Position numbers and translations under genes: made by a program. Below the pieces are notes generated by a model that ran no database searches, was not told where the DNA came from, and saw nothing but the letters and a program-made list of their open reading frames with translations. DNA of 64,000 bases from Epiperipatus broadwayi (taxonomy: Eukaryota; Onychophora; Udeonychophora; Euonychophora; Peripatidae), in NCBI GenBank assembly GCA_028023455.1, contig JAQFVV010000021.1, positions 1,240,001 to 1,304,000 on the forward strand, written 5' to 3'. Position 1 is the first letter of the stretch; every line of letters starts with the position of its first letter. This document shows, piece after piece, positions 47,115 through 60,390 of this stretch.

Positions 47115-47640
47115 TTAATTCAAGAATTTATAGGAAGTTTGACTGCCGGAAGTGCCAGCTGTGGAATCCAAAGATTTCATATCCTAGAATCTGATATTCG
47201 ATGAGTGTATTAAACTATCCAGAGCAAAAATTAATTGATCGCTTTATTATTGTAAAGTTCATCAGAAGTTTGTGTGGAAATGCTAGCAGGGGAATCAATT
47301 TGAGGACACTTACTCCAGGATCTGATTCTCTACCACTATACTAAATCACACAGAACAGAAGTAATTAAATGGCTTTATTTCTTAGGAGTTCATAAGAAGT
47401 TCAATAACTGGAAGAGCCAAAACTGCAAATCAAACTGAGAACTTTAATTTCAGGGTCTGAAACCTCTACCAGCGCACTTAGTGGAGAACAAAAGTGATTG
47501 AATAGCTTTATCGCACAGGAGCAAGAAGTTTGAGTACAGGAAGTGGTAACCGTCAAATTAACGGGAAGACCTCACAGTCTAGGATCAGACACTTTATACC
47601 ACTGCACCAAATCAAGCGGTGGTGATTTTCCTCTTTGTTG
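47115..47640 (-). repeat. family G array: four tandem tRNA-like units of about 120-138 bp
   Basis: On the minus strand, box A-type segments occur near 47600 (TGGTGCAGTGG), 47470 (AAGTGCGCTGG), 47332 (TAGTATAGTGG) and about 47208. Each is followed some 35-45 bases later by a box B-like TTGAT/TTAATTTGAC segment, and then by a constant tail with CAAACTTCTTATGAACT and AATAAAGC. Two box A copies fit TRGYNNANNGG exactly. Head-to-tail tandem tRNA-like units are unusual for a SINE. Other, older runs lie at 34545 and 40065. Confidence 0.75.
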
Positions 47641-48344
47641 CACTAGGTAAATTTAACGCATAATTTAATGCCTTTGAAATTAAAATATTATTAAGTAAAT
47701 AAATCACAGACAATAACAGAAATGTTGTTTCGCTATTTAGTCTTCATTTTAAAGCAATAATAGTTTCTTTTTTTCTAGTTAAGTGAAATATTTATTTATT
47801 AACAAAAAAAAGAGGAAAAACAACACAGAAGTAAATGCTGGAAGCGCTAGTGCGTTCAAAGTTAAGAGTGATTCTTAATTGAAGTCTTAACAGGTTGCCA
47901 TTAACTCGGTAGTTAAGAGCTGTTGATTTAACCAGTGAGGAATTGAAATTCAAAACAATAAAACAAACAAAAACTACTTAATAAAACTACTTTTCACATT
48001 CTATAAAAAATAAATTGCAATTTCAAAGTTTATTTTTTTAAATAATAATAACAAAATAAAAACTGTTCCGTTTTGAGAATACCAAAGAGCTATTTTTGCT
48101 CAGAATATACTGGTAGATTTACTTAGTTTGGTTTACTCCTTTACTGAGAAGTTTAATGAGTTAACAGTAAGTATACTTACTATATTTATATCTAGATTTG
48201 AACTTAGTCTGATTAAACTTAAACACTGTTTTTACCAGCATGTGGTATTTCTTTATGTAGCTGGCCCTAAGACAGTCTGGTAAGCATTTAATATTGGTCA
48301 GCCATTTTGTTATTAAAACATCCAAAACTCACTATATATATTGT

Positions 48345-48500
48345 CACACCCAGCAAGCTAGAGTAATCAATGGATACCAGAAGGCTTGTGCATAAAATCC
48401 CCATCTAGTGCCTACTCATCCAATATCCCCAGACTAGTTTCTGGCTTATAGCCTTTGTCAGTGAGGAACCTTGGATCTGAGAGCACTGCACCTAGATTAT
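48345..48500 (-). mobile_element. family B fragment with hammerhead relic at 48421-48470
   Basis: It covers the family B end from CAGCAAGCTAGAGTAATCAATGG to CTGAGAGCACTGCACCTAG. The minus-strand core is CTGACAA. Stem II GGC/GCC with loop TATAA, GAA, ACTAGT, C17 and TGGGG are intact. Confidence 0.8.
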
Positions 48501-50170
48501 TCTGAATAAATTTCTTTTTCCAAATCCAGATTTTCTAGACACAATTAGAGTCTCACCAACATATTAAAGGACAACCCACGATCATTGTCCCCGTTCGGAA
48601 TTTATCAGCCACTGTTCTTTGTAAATGTGAGCAAATACTATAAACCATTTACTAATAATTATTGGATTTATGGTTTGAGCAGCATAATTTAGGGATTTAG
48701 TGAAGATACTAAGTTACTAAGTAATCTATATCCTGTTTGGAATCTCAACAAGGTTTTTTACGATATCTTGATAGTATTTAAGCTGTCTAAATCCATATCT
48801 CATTGAATAATCTACTTATTCTTAACTAGAAAATAAAATTAAAGTGATAAACTGCTCACAAAAACCCTTGCCATTTAGCAATTTATAACCTTGGTGAAGA
48901 CTGCCTTTTCTTATTTCTGATAGGCCACTAGAAAGATGTTTTCTCCTGCAATGAGCTTTTAAAAATCTGCTTTAATTTCATTTTGACTGAGTAGAACCAC
49001 TATAGATTTTGTATAGTCAATAATAAATTGGTTGTTGATATTATTTTTGAAAACATATTTAACATTTTATATAACATTTTTCCAAATACTATACTTTAAT
49101 AGAAGTTAGTTAATTAAATAATAGTATGTATAATAATGTGCTAACTAATTAAACTGAAGCCTTCCAATCACAGCTCTGGAATAATTCTTAACAAAGTTGA
49201 ATAGGAATTGATAAGTTTTTTTTCACATAGTAATCAAATGCCAAGTGTTGTCAGAATCATATTTAGGAAGGTTTTTTAATGTTCTTATTTTAAGTAAGGT
49301 CATTTAATCTTTAAAATAAGAATGTTTATGCAAATTAGCATGAAGAAAGCCCTGAGCAATTTGGTACAATGGTTGAATAGCAGATTCTATGAATTGAATA
49401 TTACCATGTTAATTGTGTTGAGAGAAGTAAAAAGCAATATTATTTTGATCTATAGAATAGAAATGTTTTGTTCAACCTGCACTTATGTTCTTAACTATCA
49501 CATGACCTTCTATGAAATGAACCATATAATTATATTGTAGCATGTTGACATATACAGTTATTACCTTCTCACAGCTATATTAAAATTGCTGCTTTTGGGT
49601 TTTATATCATAATATATAAATTGACAGTATAATTCAAGAATAAAATTTGGTATTTAACTTTCTCAAATTTCAGTAATCATAAATATATAAGTTCCACTCA
49701 CAGCTTCTGGAGGAGGTTATTCAATCATGAAGTAATTAAGAGACCATGGGAGTTCTGTATTACTTTTGTTGATTTCAAGGACTTCATAAATACCCAAAAT
49801 CTGTCTATGTAGAAATAACCAAAAAGCTAGAATCATCTTCTGGGGGATAGGAAAATGCAGTGCAAAATTTCACCACTACATTGATATTCATGGAATCCCA
49901 AGCCAAATATGCCAAACAAAATAGCTGGGAAAGAGTGTGTTTGGCTCCAGTGAATTTTTTTTAATCACTTGGTCAATATTTTGGCTATTATGTGATGGAT
50001 GATTTACACAAACTACATGCAGTGTAGTTTTGTTTTCTTTTGGCATCAAAAGTATGCTACAAAGACACCAGTTTCTAAATGGTTCTTTTATTTTAAATGA
50101 GTGAAATATCAATTAATGATCAACTTCATTCCAAATATTCTATGTGAACTAATGAAAATCAATCATGCAA
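48501..50170. other. AT-rich non-coding stretch
   Basis: The ORFs 49322-49540 (plus) and 49888-50112 (minus) have no recognisable motif. The latter end of this interval may contain the unrecognised 5' part of the mariner relic that follows. Confidence 0.4.
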
Positions 50171-50174
50171 TTCT

Positions 50175-50665
50175 GGACATTAACCATTGGACCATTGATG
50201 AGCTTCTGGAGATGAATGGAATTTTATAGAGTTCCTGTTGTCAAATATTAATAGAAGAATTGGGCATGAGTGGCAACAAAAATCATACTAATTTTGGAGC
50301 AAACAGGAGACTTGGTCTTCTATCATGGAGATTTATTTGTCCACATAGCACTGAATGTTACATGATTTTTGAACAAAAATGGCATGTCACCTTTGCCTCA
50401 TTCTTTGTATTCATCTGATCTGACCTCATGTGACTACATTTTGTTTCCTCAAATGAAAAAAAGACCTCAAACAAAATGACATGATGTTGAAGAGATGAGA
50501 CAAAAATGGCAGACATCCTGAAAGGCATTAACAGTAAAGAGTTTAAAAGAATGTTTTGAACAGAGGAAAACAGTCAAATGTTTGAAGAAGACTGAAGTAT
50601 CAAAATGTACAAATAAATACACTATTTCCTTAAATTAATTCCAATTTCTTTTTGGTATTCCCTCA
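50175..50665 (+). pseudogene. decayed mariner-type (IS630-Tc1-mariner) transposase
   Basis: Pieces of the transposase can be read in order. A helix-turn-helix segment has HWTIDELLEMNGI and QILIEELGMS. After a deletion comes FLNKNGMSPLPHSLYSSDLT with SCDYILFPQMKKR, which corresponds to the family block YSPDLAPCDYFLFP that holds the third catalytic Asp. A C-terminal KECFEQRKTVKC follows. Several stop codons interrupt it, and the region with the first two catalytic Asp residues is deleted. The full family protein is about 340-350 residues, of which less than half is left. I could not locate terminal inverted repeats. Confidence 0.85.
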
Positions 50666-51037
50666 TATTTTTATATTTTTAATGATAAAAACTCATACTT
50701 ATGATAGAAAATGTTTAAAAAATTGTGTACCCACAATGAAATATGATAAAAATATTTTTTGTCACTCTTCTTGTAAAGAAAATTATTGATGATGAGATGC
50801 AAAAGATGCAATTATTATATGATTTTAAATTGGCATAAGAGCAGCCATTTTGTTCCAATGTAATGCATCAGATGTAACTTGAAATAAATTTGAAAAATCA
50901 GATATTGTTTTTAATTATTTTAATTTTAATTCAATTTTTTTTCAAGTGAACTTATGTTTTTTTTTTTGTAGATGCAGAATTCAGTTATGTACATAAATGA
51001 GCTTAATTTCTGAAATTTGAGATATTTGAGGAAAAAT

Positions 51038-51125
51038 AGCATGAGTGGCCTTGTGGTTAGCATAGCTGCCTTCCAAGAAGCTGGCCCAAGTTCATTTCCC
51101 AGTCAATGCTTTGACAAATGAAAGA
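51038..51125 (+). mobile_element. tRNA-derived SINE (family A), diverged copy
   Basis: GCATGAGTGGCCTTGTGG is box A-like and AAGTTCATTTCCC is a good box B. The end CAATGCTTTGACAAATGAAAGAC parallels the other copies' GCTATGACACATGAG. An ATAAATAAATAAATAAAAT tail follows. The tail type differs from the poly(A) copies, so it may be a related subfamily. No clear TSD was seen. Confidence 0.72.
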
Positions 51126-51806
51126 CAAAAATAAATAAATAAATAAAATAGTAATGCCCAATTTAAAATTAAAAAACTTAAAATCATGTAAAAATAGATT
51201 TTTGCCATTTATTAATGTACTTAATACAGTAACTACATAGATTACCATAGCAGCTAACATTACTGCCACCTATTTTTATAGTACATATTATTTGACAAAA
51301 TAGTGCAACAAATATCTCAATATTGTAATGATCAGATTTGTACATTCATCTAACAGAATCCAGAATCCAGGCAAATAAACCAAAGCTGACCGGAGCAGGA
51401 TGGTGAAATCCCAAATCTGACCAAGCTCCCAACTTATTTACAAGTACTCCGTGACTCAACACCTTATAAATGACATATCTAAGGTTACACTCAGATTCCA
51501 TTTCTTTATGGTTGGCATAGCACAGGAAGAAACATGAGACTCAGGGGCTGACTCAATATAAAACTGACTAAAAGGATTTAAATAGACTTATAGTGTGATA
51601 ATGAAGGTAATATCCATAAATTAACATTAATGCATGTCACTCATATATAATATAATAATTAAGATTTAATTGGATTGGAATTAGACTATGAGAAATACAT
51701 ATGAAGCCAATATAATTTAAACATATATTTATTAATTAATAAAAACAAAATATAAATAAATAAAAGAACATAATTTCAAAGGTGTGGCAAATGCACACAG
51801 GCATCA

Positions 51807-51906
51807 CAGTGGATGAGACAGTGGATGAGACAGTGGATAAGACAGTGGATGAGACAGTGGATGAGACAGTGGATGAGACAGTGGATGAGACAGTGGATGA
51901 GACAGT
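51807..51906. repeat. 12-bp minisatellite, eight units
   Basis: CAGTGGATGAGA is repeated eight times head to tail with a single substitution in unit 3 (ATAAGA), plus a partial ninth unit. It would read as Ser-His-Pro-Leu repeats on the minus strand, but the frame has no start context or homology. Confidence 0.96.
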
Positions 51907-54900
51907 ATCATATCAATCTCATCTTTACATATGCCAAATTCTAATTTAACATTGTTGGTTGCTATTTGATAAGTAATTTTACCAGCCATGGATAGATCAT
52001 TCGTTATTGTATTAGACAATGTATATGTTTTTCTCTAATGTGCGAGTGCATAAATAAGCTCACGCTGATGTAGATTTAACCTATTAGCCAACACGTGGTT
52101 TAAAATCAATGCTGAATATTTAAATGATAGGGAGAAGAATTGGCTGCTTTAGACTGCCAGTACGTGCTATAGTACTGGCAAAATATTATTAATAATTCTG
52201 CTCTACGGAAGAATAATTCTTCAAGGGTTCTTGTAGCCAATGCATGGTACATTGGGACTAAGCATGTTGCTGCTAATAATACAAACATTGGAATTCAGGA
52301 GCAGGGTGGATTACTGAAATGACCTGGTATTAGATTTCAGGGATAATATTGATGCACAAACCCAAAATAGTAGTGGGATGGCCTAACCAAGGTCTCATTT
52401 TAGAAGATGCAGCAACATGTAAAGTATATGGACTTAATAAAGTACATCCACAATGCTATAAATGGTATAAACATATATATTTAAGCTTGATTGTGATATA
52501 ACAATAGTGTTTATCAGTTTAGCTAATAGAAGCCAATTCTTAAATAGCATTATATTTAGGCTAATTAAGGGGTACATTATATTATCAACCTTGTTTAACA
52601 GTTTTAATCTACATCTTATTAATTAATTAAGAAGAGAAAAGCATATTTTCAGGGGTTTAGCAATAGATTAAATAAATATACTTTATAACAGTCCCTAAGG
52701 CTAGTCTCTTACTTATTATAACAATAATTAAAATCATAAATCAAGTTTAGAAGCAAACTACATTATGCATTTATATAACAAACAAATAAACAATAATAAC
52801 AAGTGCATGGCAGTTCATTATTATTACAATATAGGATTTCAAAACAGTGTGTAATTGGCAACATTAATAAAGATAATTAAATGTAGATATTTTAAATTAT
52901 ATCTCCACCAAATTTTACTTAATTTAAAGACTCATTGTTTTGAAGCATTGGCATAAAAATAATATATAAAATATGTTTTAAAGTAAATGTAGAAAAAGTA
53001 TAGGCTCAACCACAGTAATAGAGAAATAGTTAAATAAGATATCAATTTGATTTAAATAAAGTAGATTACAAGTGTAGGTGGGCAAGTTTCACAATTAAAA
53101 GGTTTATTAATTTAGACATAGTATAAAGTTAACATTAGTTTGAATGTTCAATTATTCCTTTATTTACATTTAACTAACTTTTAAAAGTTAAGAGTTTGAA
53201 CATTAAATATTAATTGATTCAGAGCTCTGCAGTTCTGGAATAATATTACCAACTCTTTGTAGCTGGTGATGTAGGCACTTGCGCTTCAGGCATGGTGGCA
53301 TTCTTTTCTGGACAAGTTCACAGTATCTTCTTCTGGTGACAGACTGTTGCTGGAGAATTTCATACTTGTGATGGTCAGGTTGTTAGGCAAATAGGATTGA
53401 AGTAACTTGCCATTCATCCATGGAGAAGCAGCAAAACATTGATCTTCTTAGACAGACATATCTAAATTTTAAGCGGTGTGGATTCTGCTGAAAATTTCTC
53501 TTTCAAAATTTGGGGTGTGTGTGTCTATGTCAAAATGTGACCTATTTACACAATATTCATCTTATCTACCTAGTTGTCGACAATTTATTATCACCTGAGA
53601 ATCCATTAATGTTAGATATTAAATTAAAATTTTAGATTTTAAAATTGATTTTAAACTTTTGTTTAATTTTCTGAAAAATATACAAAAATCCCACCAGAGA
53701 TTTGAATAGTGACAGTCCAGTGACTTACTTATACAACAGTTTGTTGTAAACAAATTAATTTACAAAATTTTCTAAATTTAAACTGATTTCCCTGCAGGTG
53801 CAGTGGTTTAATGCTAATTTGTTTACAAGTATTTTACTTTTAATTTATAAGAACTAAAACATTTAACAAAATTAAATTACACCAGCCTATATATGTATCA
53901 CTATATAGAGTGGATTACACACATACATATGATTTATAGTAAAACAAATTAATAATACCTTTATATAACTTATATCTATAATATAAATATTTTTAATTGC
54001 AAATTGGAATTTATCTACCATAATATTTTAATATAATTGATATTAACAGCATCTGTCCATAGGTATATCTGTACTATGATGCATATAGACATGATAATGT
54101 TCTTATTTAGTTATTTTTAAGAGGTTTAATCCCAGCACAGATAGGACTAGTAACAAGAGTTAAGGTGAAATGGTTAGCGGATCAAAACCTATCATGTCAA
54201 TATAAACTACCACTAATCATAAAAGCACACTATTTGTGTAAGCAAAATAATTATTTATTGCAATACTTCAAAATATTAAAACATTTTAAAAATTTTCAAA
54301 CGAAAAACAAAGCATCACCTACATACAGATCAGAAGTATTTTACCTTATTTTAAACTCTTTGAGACATAATTGTGAGTTTATGGTAAATAGACATTCAGA
54401 CATAATTTTTTAGTGTATTTGTTAAATAAATATACATTATTAATAAATTTATTGGTTTTATATCTTTGAAATTAAAAACAGAATGTAAAATAAATATATT
54501 TTAATTATTTCTGATGATTGTGTCAGCAGTTGGTGATTTCAGTTTTAATTCACTTTTTTGAAGCTATTTTTAGTTGCACTATTTTATCTGCTTTGCATTC
54601 ATTTGACAGCAAAAACTGAAAGTAAATTAGTATTAATGTTTTAGTTAAACAATAATCTCAAGGTAGCACTACTATACAGAGAAGTTACTATAATGATGTG
54701 ACAACCAATCCACAATGTTACTGATTGATAGTTTCTTACTCTCTTAGCATAAAAACACATGAAGCATTAAAACAACACATGGCGATAAGAACACTTGTAA
54801 GAGATTTTGAACATATTCATTTTTTCATTAGATTTCAAAACTGAAAATGTATATTTTCAATATATTCATGATTATTTTTGTAGAATATTTTTATAACATT

Positions 54901-56134
54901 AATTTTTTAAAAAGAATTGTTATTAGATTCAATTTTTATTCAGTAATATTTACTCTTAGAAGATGACATGCCAAGAGAATTCAATAACATATGGTAACAA
55001 CTTGCGATTGGATGAAAACAGTCTGTTTGCATTATCAATAGCAGATGCTTTTCTTGTCATTTCATTTACTTTTGTAATCTGTACAATAATTCATTCAGGT
55101 TTTAAAAACTGAGTTGAAAATTAATTTAATATTTTTTATTAATGATGCAGTGATGTCCAATAACAAAAAAATAATTCTTCCAATTACATTGTTAAGTTTA
55201 TGGCTTTTTTTCTATAATTGCAAAGTTGAAATATTCGTTTTTGGGAATAATTTTTATTTGTAAACTCACATTTCTAAAAAGTAATTCAAAATTTGTGAAA
55301 ATATAATTAAAAATAAAGCTAAAATTGATAAAATAGAGCTTAAAAATTGGTTTCAACCAGAAGATAGTTTCTTACTGTCTCAGCATAAGAATACATAAAA
55401 TATTAGAACATCACATGACAACTAAATCTCATTCATGCACATGCTATTAAAAAATGAAGCACATCTGAAAGGCTAAAACATTTTCAAATAAAATATTTTC
55501 ATTTCTTTTGAATTCATAATATAATGAATGTCTATACTTAAATATGTTCAAACTGTTAAAAAAATGAAAAGTAAAAAAAACTAATTCGTTGTATATAGTA
55601 ATAAATAAAAAATATTAGTAAATACTTAATAACAAAGTTTTAAAATAGTGTATTTACCTATTTTCAAATTCCATTTAAAAGAATAAAAATTAAATGAGAA
55701 GTTTTGGACAGTAGAATTATTTGTCACCAGTATTAGATTTTAAAGCACATATATCAAATGTTTATGATAAACATAACTCTTGACCAAAAATGTAACTAAT
55801 ATGGAAACATTTTCTACAATTAATATATCAACTGTCAGTGTTAAGGGACAAATGATGTAAGCTTGAAGTCACTCCACATGGGATCTATAAAAAATGGCTA
55901 AAAGGGAATACAAATAGCTACAACGATGTGAAATATTTTCTTCTGCTGAACAGCTCTTGTAACTTGGAATTGTGTAATCTAAAAATAGATTTTGTATTTA
56001 GCATGCTAAAAAAGTTGGGGGAAAACAAGCATTTTTCTTTCATTACTTTTTAATCTGTTTGAGCATGTCACCAATTGTTCACATCTATAAAAATAGCTAT
56101 AGTATTATCATGATTGGTAATGGAGTTATATTAT
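51907..56134. other. AT-rich non-coding stretch
   Basis: At 52120-52440 and 53210-53600 base composition is less AT-biased and text looks less random (for example GTGGTGATGTAGGCACTTGCGC-like stretches), but no domain was recognised in any frame. Two segments sharing GATAGTTTCTTACT.TCT.AGCATAA..ACA (54730 and 55365) are copies of an unnamed short repeat. Confidence 0.4.
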
Positions 56135-56460
56135 TTATGCAAATTAAATATTTATTTTATATAGCACAATGTTTTTATAAACTGTAATATTAATAATCAG
56201 CCATTAAGCTAATATACATGTGCTTTGTGGATTTTTAACTATAAATGAATATTCTCACTTCCAAACACAAGATAAAGTCTTTGTGAAAAGATAGAATGAA
56301 TCCATCTATCCTTTCTATTTAAACATTTATGTATGGGAAAATCTTAAGCATTTGAGAATGAGAACATGAAGATGTTAAGCAATCACTTTAAATTACCTTT
56401 ACTATACCTGAATAAATGATGCTTGCGAAATTTACTAGAATTTACGATACATCAGAATGA
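56135..56460 (+). repeat. family F repeat, copy 2
   Basis: It is collinear with 36105-36425, from ATTTATTTTATATAGCACAATG through CCAAACACAAGATAAAGTC, ATAGAATGAATCCATCTAT and CACTTTAAATTAC to AGAATTTACGATAC. The two copies share about 320 bp in the same orientation. Confidence 0.83.
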
Positions 56461-58346
56461 AAATAATGCAAATAATATACAATCTTCTTGCTCTTATCCA
56501 AAGATACTTAAGACTAGCCTATATAATTGAATTTAGGTATAAAAGCTAAGATGGCTGTTCTTATCTTTTCAAAGACTGTATTTTGTGCCTTGAATTGACA
56601 TTCCTAACATTTATGAGAAAAACAGTACAGCACATATGTAAAAGTGTTATTTGTTTCTGCTTATAGGTATAACATCATGAACATGGTACATTTTGAAATA
56701 AACAACTCTGAAAGAATCATGAAATTAAGCTCAGATATGTAAATAAGAAATAGGATGATTTGCATAATGCTAGATGACATCCAAATAAAGAAAACAGATC
56801 TTATCAATTTTTGTATATATATTTAAATAGACAAATTGGGAAACAAAACAATTTTTAAAAATTTTACTCCAAAAATATTTATAATTTTATACTAACAGCA
56901 AGATGAAAATAAATCATATGTTGAGCTTCTACATTGTAGGTTATTTTTCTTAGCTGAATATAGATTAATAATTCAATCATTGTAAACTGAAAGAGTTAAA
57001 GAACACAAATATTTCCTCTGACAGATGAAAGTCATTTAATTTCAAGTCTGTCTATGATTGAAATAATGGATCACATGACTTCCAAATATTGATTTTTACC
57101 AATAAAATGCACTGAATTTTATATATCCATTTATCAACTATCTATATTTATATTATGCTATTCAACACTCTAATTTTGTACTCAAGTTTATGTGCTTGTC
57201 TTGCAACATACATCAAATGTCATTTATAGACATATATATAATTTTTGTGGAAGAAAATAAATCTTCACCCATGCACTATTGGATAGATATATTAAATGTA
57301 CACACACACACACACATCAATAAACATTTCCAAAGCATAATTGAATCATCTATGCCTAGAGCCTGTTCTTATCTAAACGAATACCTAATGGCTGTGCTTA
57401 AATGAGGACTTATCACTTATGCTTTTAAAAGACTTATTGATGGGTGAGTGCATGTAAATTTAATATACCAATCCTGCAGCACATGTATGAACATTTATAT
57501 TCTTTCACACATATATAAAAATCACTAAATTATTTATTTATAAATGTGCTGTTAGGTAATTTTTCTAATATGAAAATATAATAGATATTTCCACATATTT
57601 AAATATTTAAACAATTACAACTGTTAAAAATTATTAATTTATAATATATATAACATTAAATACAATTGTTTTTTTTAAATAGTAAATACACTTATAGTAA
57701 ATAATATACACTACCACTTCAATATTTGACAAGCCAATAAAAAGAAAATGGTTTCACATTACTATTGCCTTGAATACTTACTTCAGATAGTGTGATTATT
57801 AATCAATCCAATTATTTATTGTAAGATATATATGTATGTATTTATACTTTTGGCATGGTTTTTAAAAAAAAACTAGAAGGGATTATATTACCCACTCATT
57901 CAAAATATAATTATATGTGTCTATAAAAGTCATCATATTAATAATTGTACGCACTTCACCTTTCACACATTTTCAAATAATAAATATGATTAACATAAAT
58001 AAAATTCAAACCTATTTTAATTTATATTTAGTTTCATTTGAGAGTTGAAAAAAAATAATCCCCCTGAAAATAGTGATTAAATGTTTTGACTTACAGTATT
58101 ATAACCCATATTTCTTGGAATATATTAAATTCCATAGATGGTTATTAAATTATATATGTAACTTCTTTAAAGCGGTAGATTTAGTATTTTTTTTTATATA
58201 TACAATATGTTGTATAAGAATTAAAAGCTGTATTTAAATGCAAAGTAATGGATAAAGTGTAAGTTTTATTTGGTTGGTCAAACAGATTTTTTCCAATTGG
58301 CTTTAGTTGGAAATTGATTTAAGAAAGAGCTATATTTTCATTACCT
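56461..58346. other. AT-rich non-coding stretch
   Basis: It contains a (CA)n run at 57300-57316 and no recognised gene or family. Confidence 0.4.
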
Positions 58347-59300
58347 GATTATAATCATCATCAACCATTATCAATCCACTGCAGGATGAAAGTCTCTCCA
58401 AGCTCAATCCATCTTCTTTGATCTTCAGCTTCTTTTTTCCACATCACCCCTGCACACTTTCTTATTTTATCCATCCATCTCACATATAGTCTCTTTCTGG
58501 ATCTTTTACAATCTCTTGGAATCCAGTTTAAGATTTCAATTGACCATTTGTTATCATCTCTTCTAGCAATATGTTCAGCCCAACTCCACTTCAGTCTTTT
58601 AATTTTTTCAATGAGATCAGTAATATCTGTTCTCTTACCCATATAGTGCATTTTTGATCTCTTCTTCTTACTCCTAACATGCATCTCTCCATACTTCTTT
58701 GAGTCATCAGAGGTCTCTGTATTGCTCTTCTATTAAGTGTTTAAGTCTCAGATCTATAAGTAAAAACTGGTAAAACACATTTATTAAAACCTTTCCTTTT
58801 CAAACCCATAGGCATATTTCCTTATAGTATCAAGTTATTTCTACCAAAAGCACTCCAAACAAGTTTAATTCTATGATTAATTTCATCCATTATGTTTTCA
58901 TCTGTATTAATAATCTGACCAAGGTATTTGTAGCTGTTAACTTCTTCAAACTCTCATAATCAAACTTTATTTTCATATTTTGAGAAAATCCATTGAACAT
59001 TATTTTAGTCTTTTTAACATTTATCTTTAGTCATACTTTCCTACTTTCATCTGATAACTCCTGCAACATTTCCTGAAGCTCTAAAACATTATTTGCAAAA
59101 GCAACTACATCATCTGCAAAATCTAAATGACTTAAATAATCTCCATTTACTTTCACTCCTTTAGCTTCCCATTTTAATCCACAAAATACTTTTTGCAGCA
59201 CTGCTCTAAAATGTTTTGGTGATGTGGAATTACCCTGTCTTACACCCTTCTCAATGTTCACTTTCCTAGTATCGTTATGTAATCTGGTAGCTAATTTTAT
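58347..59300 (-). pseudogene. RTE LINE 3' fragment (reverse transcriptase motifs B-C and C-terminal region)
   Basis: This 5'-truncated copy begins just upstream of motif B and reads GVRQGNSTSPKHF, then SHLDFADDVVAFANN with an intact FADD. After a frameshifted middle come LKWSWAEHIARRDDN, RDCKRSRKRLYVRWMDKIRK and QWIDNG. It ends at its 3' side in the GATGATGAT tail (plus-strand ATCATCATC at about 58352). It is collinear with 30922-31850. Truncation at the 5' end is normal for LINE retrotransposition. Confidence 0.92.
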
Positions 59301-59964
59301 CACAGGATTAACTGAATTTCTAAAAGCTAATGTTTAATCTATAAATATGTAGATATCTAACAAAGTCTTTGTAGTAATTTGTAGTAGCTAAGCAATATCT
59401 TTCCACTGACTGCCACTCATTTAACCAACTTAACATTCAAGTGGAGCTATGTCGTAAAATAATAGTTATTAAAAGGCATTTAATTTGCATAAAAATAATT
59501 GGCATAATAGAACCAATCCATTTGTGACCGATCACAATTGTTTATATTAATTTGCCACATCTTAAATTAAACTATATCAAAATCTTTAAATCAATAATTC
59601 TTAAGATTATTCATAAACTGTTTATTAATAGAATTATTAATTTTATTTATTGATCTGTTTTCTTTTGCAATAACCTAAAGATAGAGTCATTGCTGTACAA
59701 ATCAATATTTTTTTCCTTTTATTTTGTTTTGCCTGAATCATGCTCGCTATTTATTTTTATTCAATAAATTATAAGGAAAAAAAAACGCGAAATCGTGTTA
59801 TGACTGTATTTATTTACATTGTTGTAATTGGACGAACAATATTAAAATCGTTGGAAATGTATATTGAACTCTAATTAGACGAATTCAGCGTGCATCGTTG
59901 TGAGTAGGTTATTTATTAAAATAGTTTTTTCCTCCCCAAAAAAATAGAATTATTAATAAAAATA
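59301..59964. other. non-coding stretch, CpG-containing at 59785-59900
   Basis: No gene was recognised. Around 59785-59900 there are several CpGs (ACGCGAAATCG, GGACGAAC, AGACGAATTC, AGCGTGC, ATCGTTG), which stand out from the depleted background. Confidence 0.4.
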
Positions 59965-60111
59965 GAGGAATTTGAATTTAGGATTTTCAGTCTATATTTA
60001 TCTTCCACTCCATCTCAACCAACTGATACACATTATCACACACATGAAAAAAAATATCCACAATATACCTATTTTGTGTAGTACCAGCACTCATCATTTG
60101 GGCCAGATCAT

Positions 60112-60345
60112 CATTATCATCATCAACAACAATTCTCAATCCATTGCTTTCCTATCTTTAACTTCTCTTCTCCACATCACCCATGCACACTTTCTTATTT
60201 CATCCATCCATCTCACATGTGGTCTATTTTTGAGTCTTTTATAATCTCTTGGAATCCAGTTCAAAATTTCACCTGTCCATCTATTATCATCTTTTCTAGC
60301 AATATGTCCAGTCCAACTTCACTTCAGTCTTTTCAATGAGGTCAT
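60112..60345 (-). pseudogene. RTE LINE 3' terminal fragment inside element D4
   Basis: The minus strand reads the last codons of the RTE ORF (RDYKRLKNRPHVRWMDEIRK-like) through to the ATTGTTGTTGATGATGAT tail. It is collinear with 30925-31170. The first part of the region, near 60140-60160, is shortened by a deletion. Confidence 0.88.
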
Positions 60346-60351
60346 CATAAT

Positions 60352-60390
60352 CTGCATGAAATACGTATATTGGGGGTCATTTATCTTTCT
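60352..60390 (+). ncRNA. hammerhead ribozyme 3' half (D4 right) with palindromic stem III
   Basis: The sequence after GCAT-GAA is ATACGTAT, a perfect 8-base palindrome, then A (position 17) and TTGG, then GGGTCATTTATC for outer stem I. Its CpG is intact, while 39853 has the CpA form, so this copy shows the ancestral stem III. The CTGATGA side is replaced by the LINE fragment. Confidence 0.75.

Noticed and set aside
47580-47640. Functional tRNA gene in family G
   Set aside because: Boxes A and B are present but the T-arm and acceptor stem do not pair, and the unit is repeated with a constant non-tRNA tail.
50710-50900. Terminal inverted repeat of the mariner relic
   Set aside because: I found no partner upstream of 50175 for any segment after the C-terminal remnant.
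51801-51910. CRISPR array
   Set aside because: The 12-bp units are contiguous without spacers, and the DNA is eukaryotic.
51804-52019. ORF with Ser-His-Pro-Leu repeats
   Set aside because: It is the 12-bp minisatellite read in frame; no homology or start context.
54125-54180. tRNA gene suggested by GGTTTAATCCCAGC (box B-like)
   Set aside because: No matching box A, acceptor stem or anticodon arm at the right spacing; treated as chance or an eroded SINE end.
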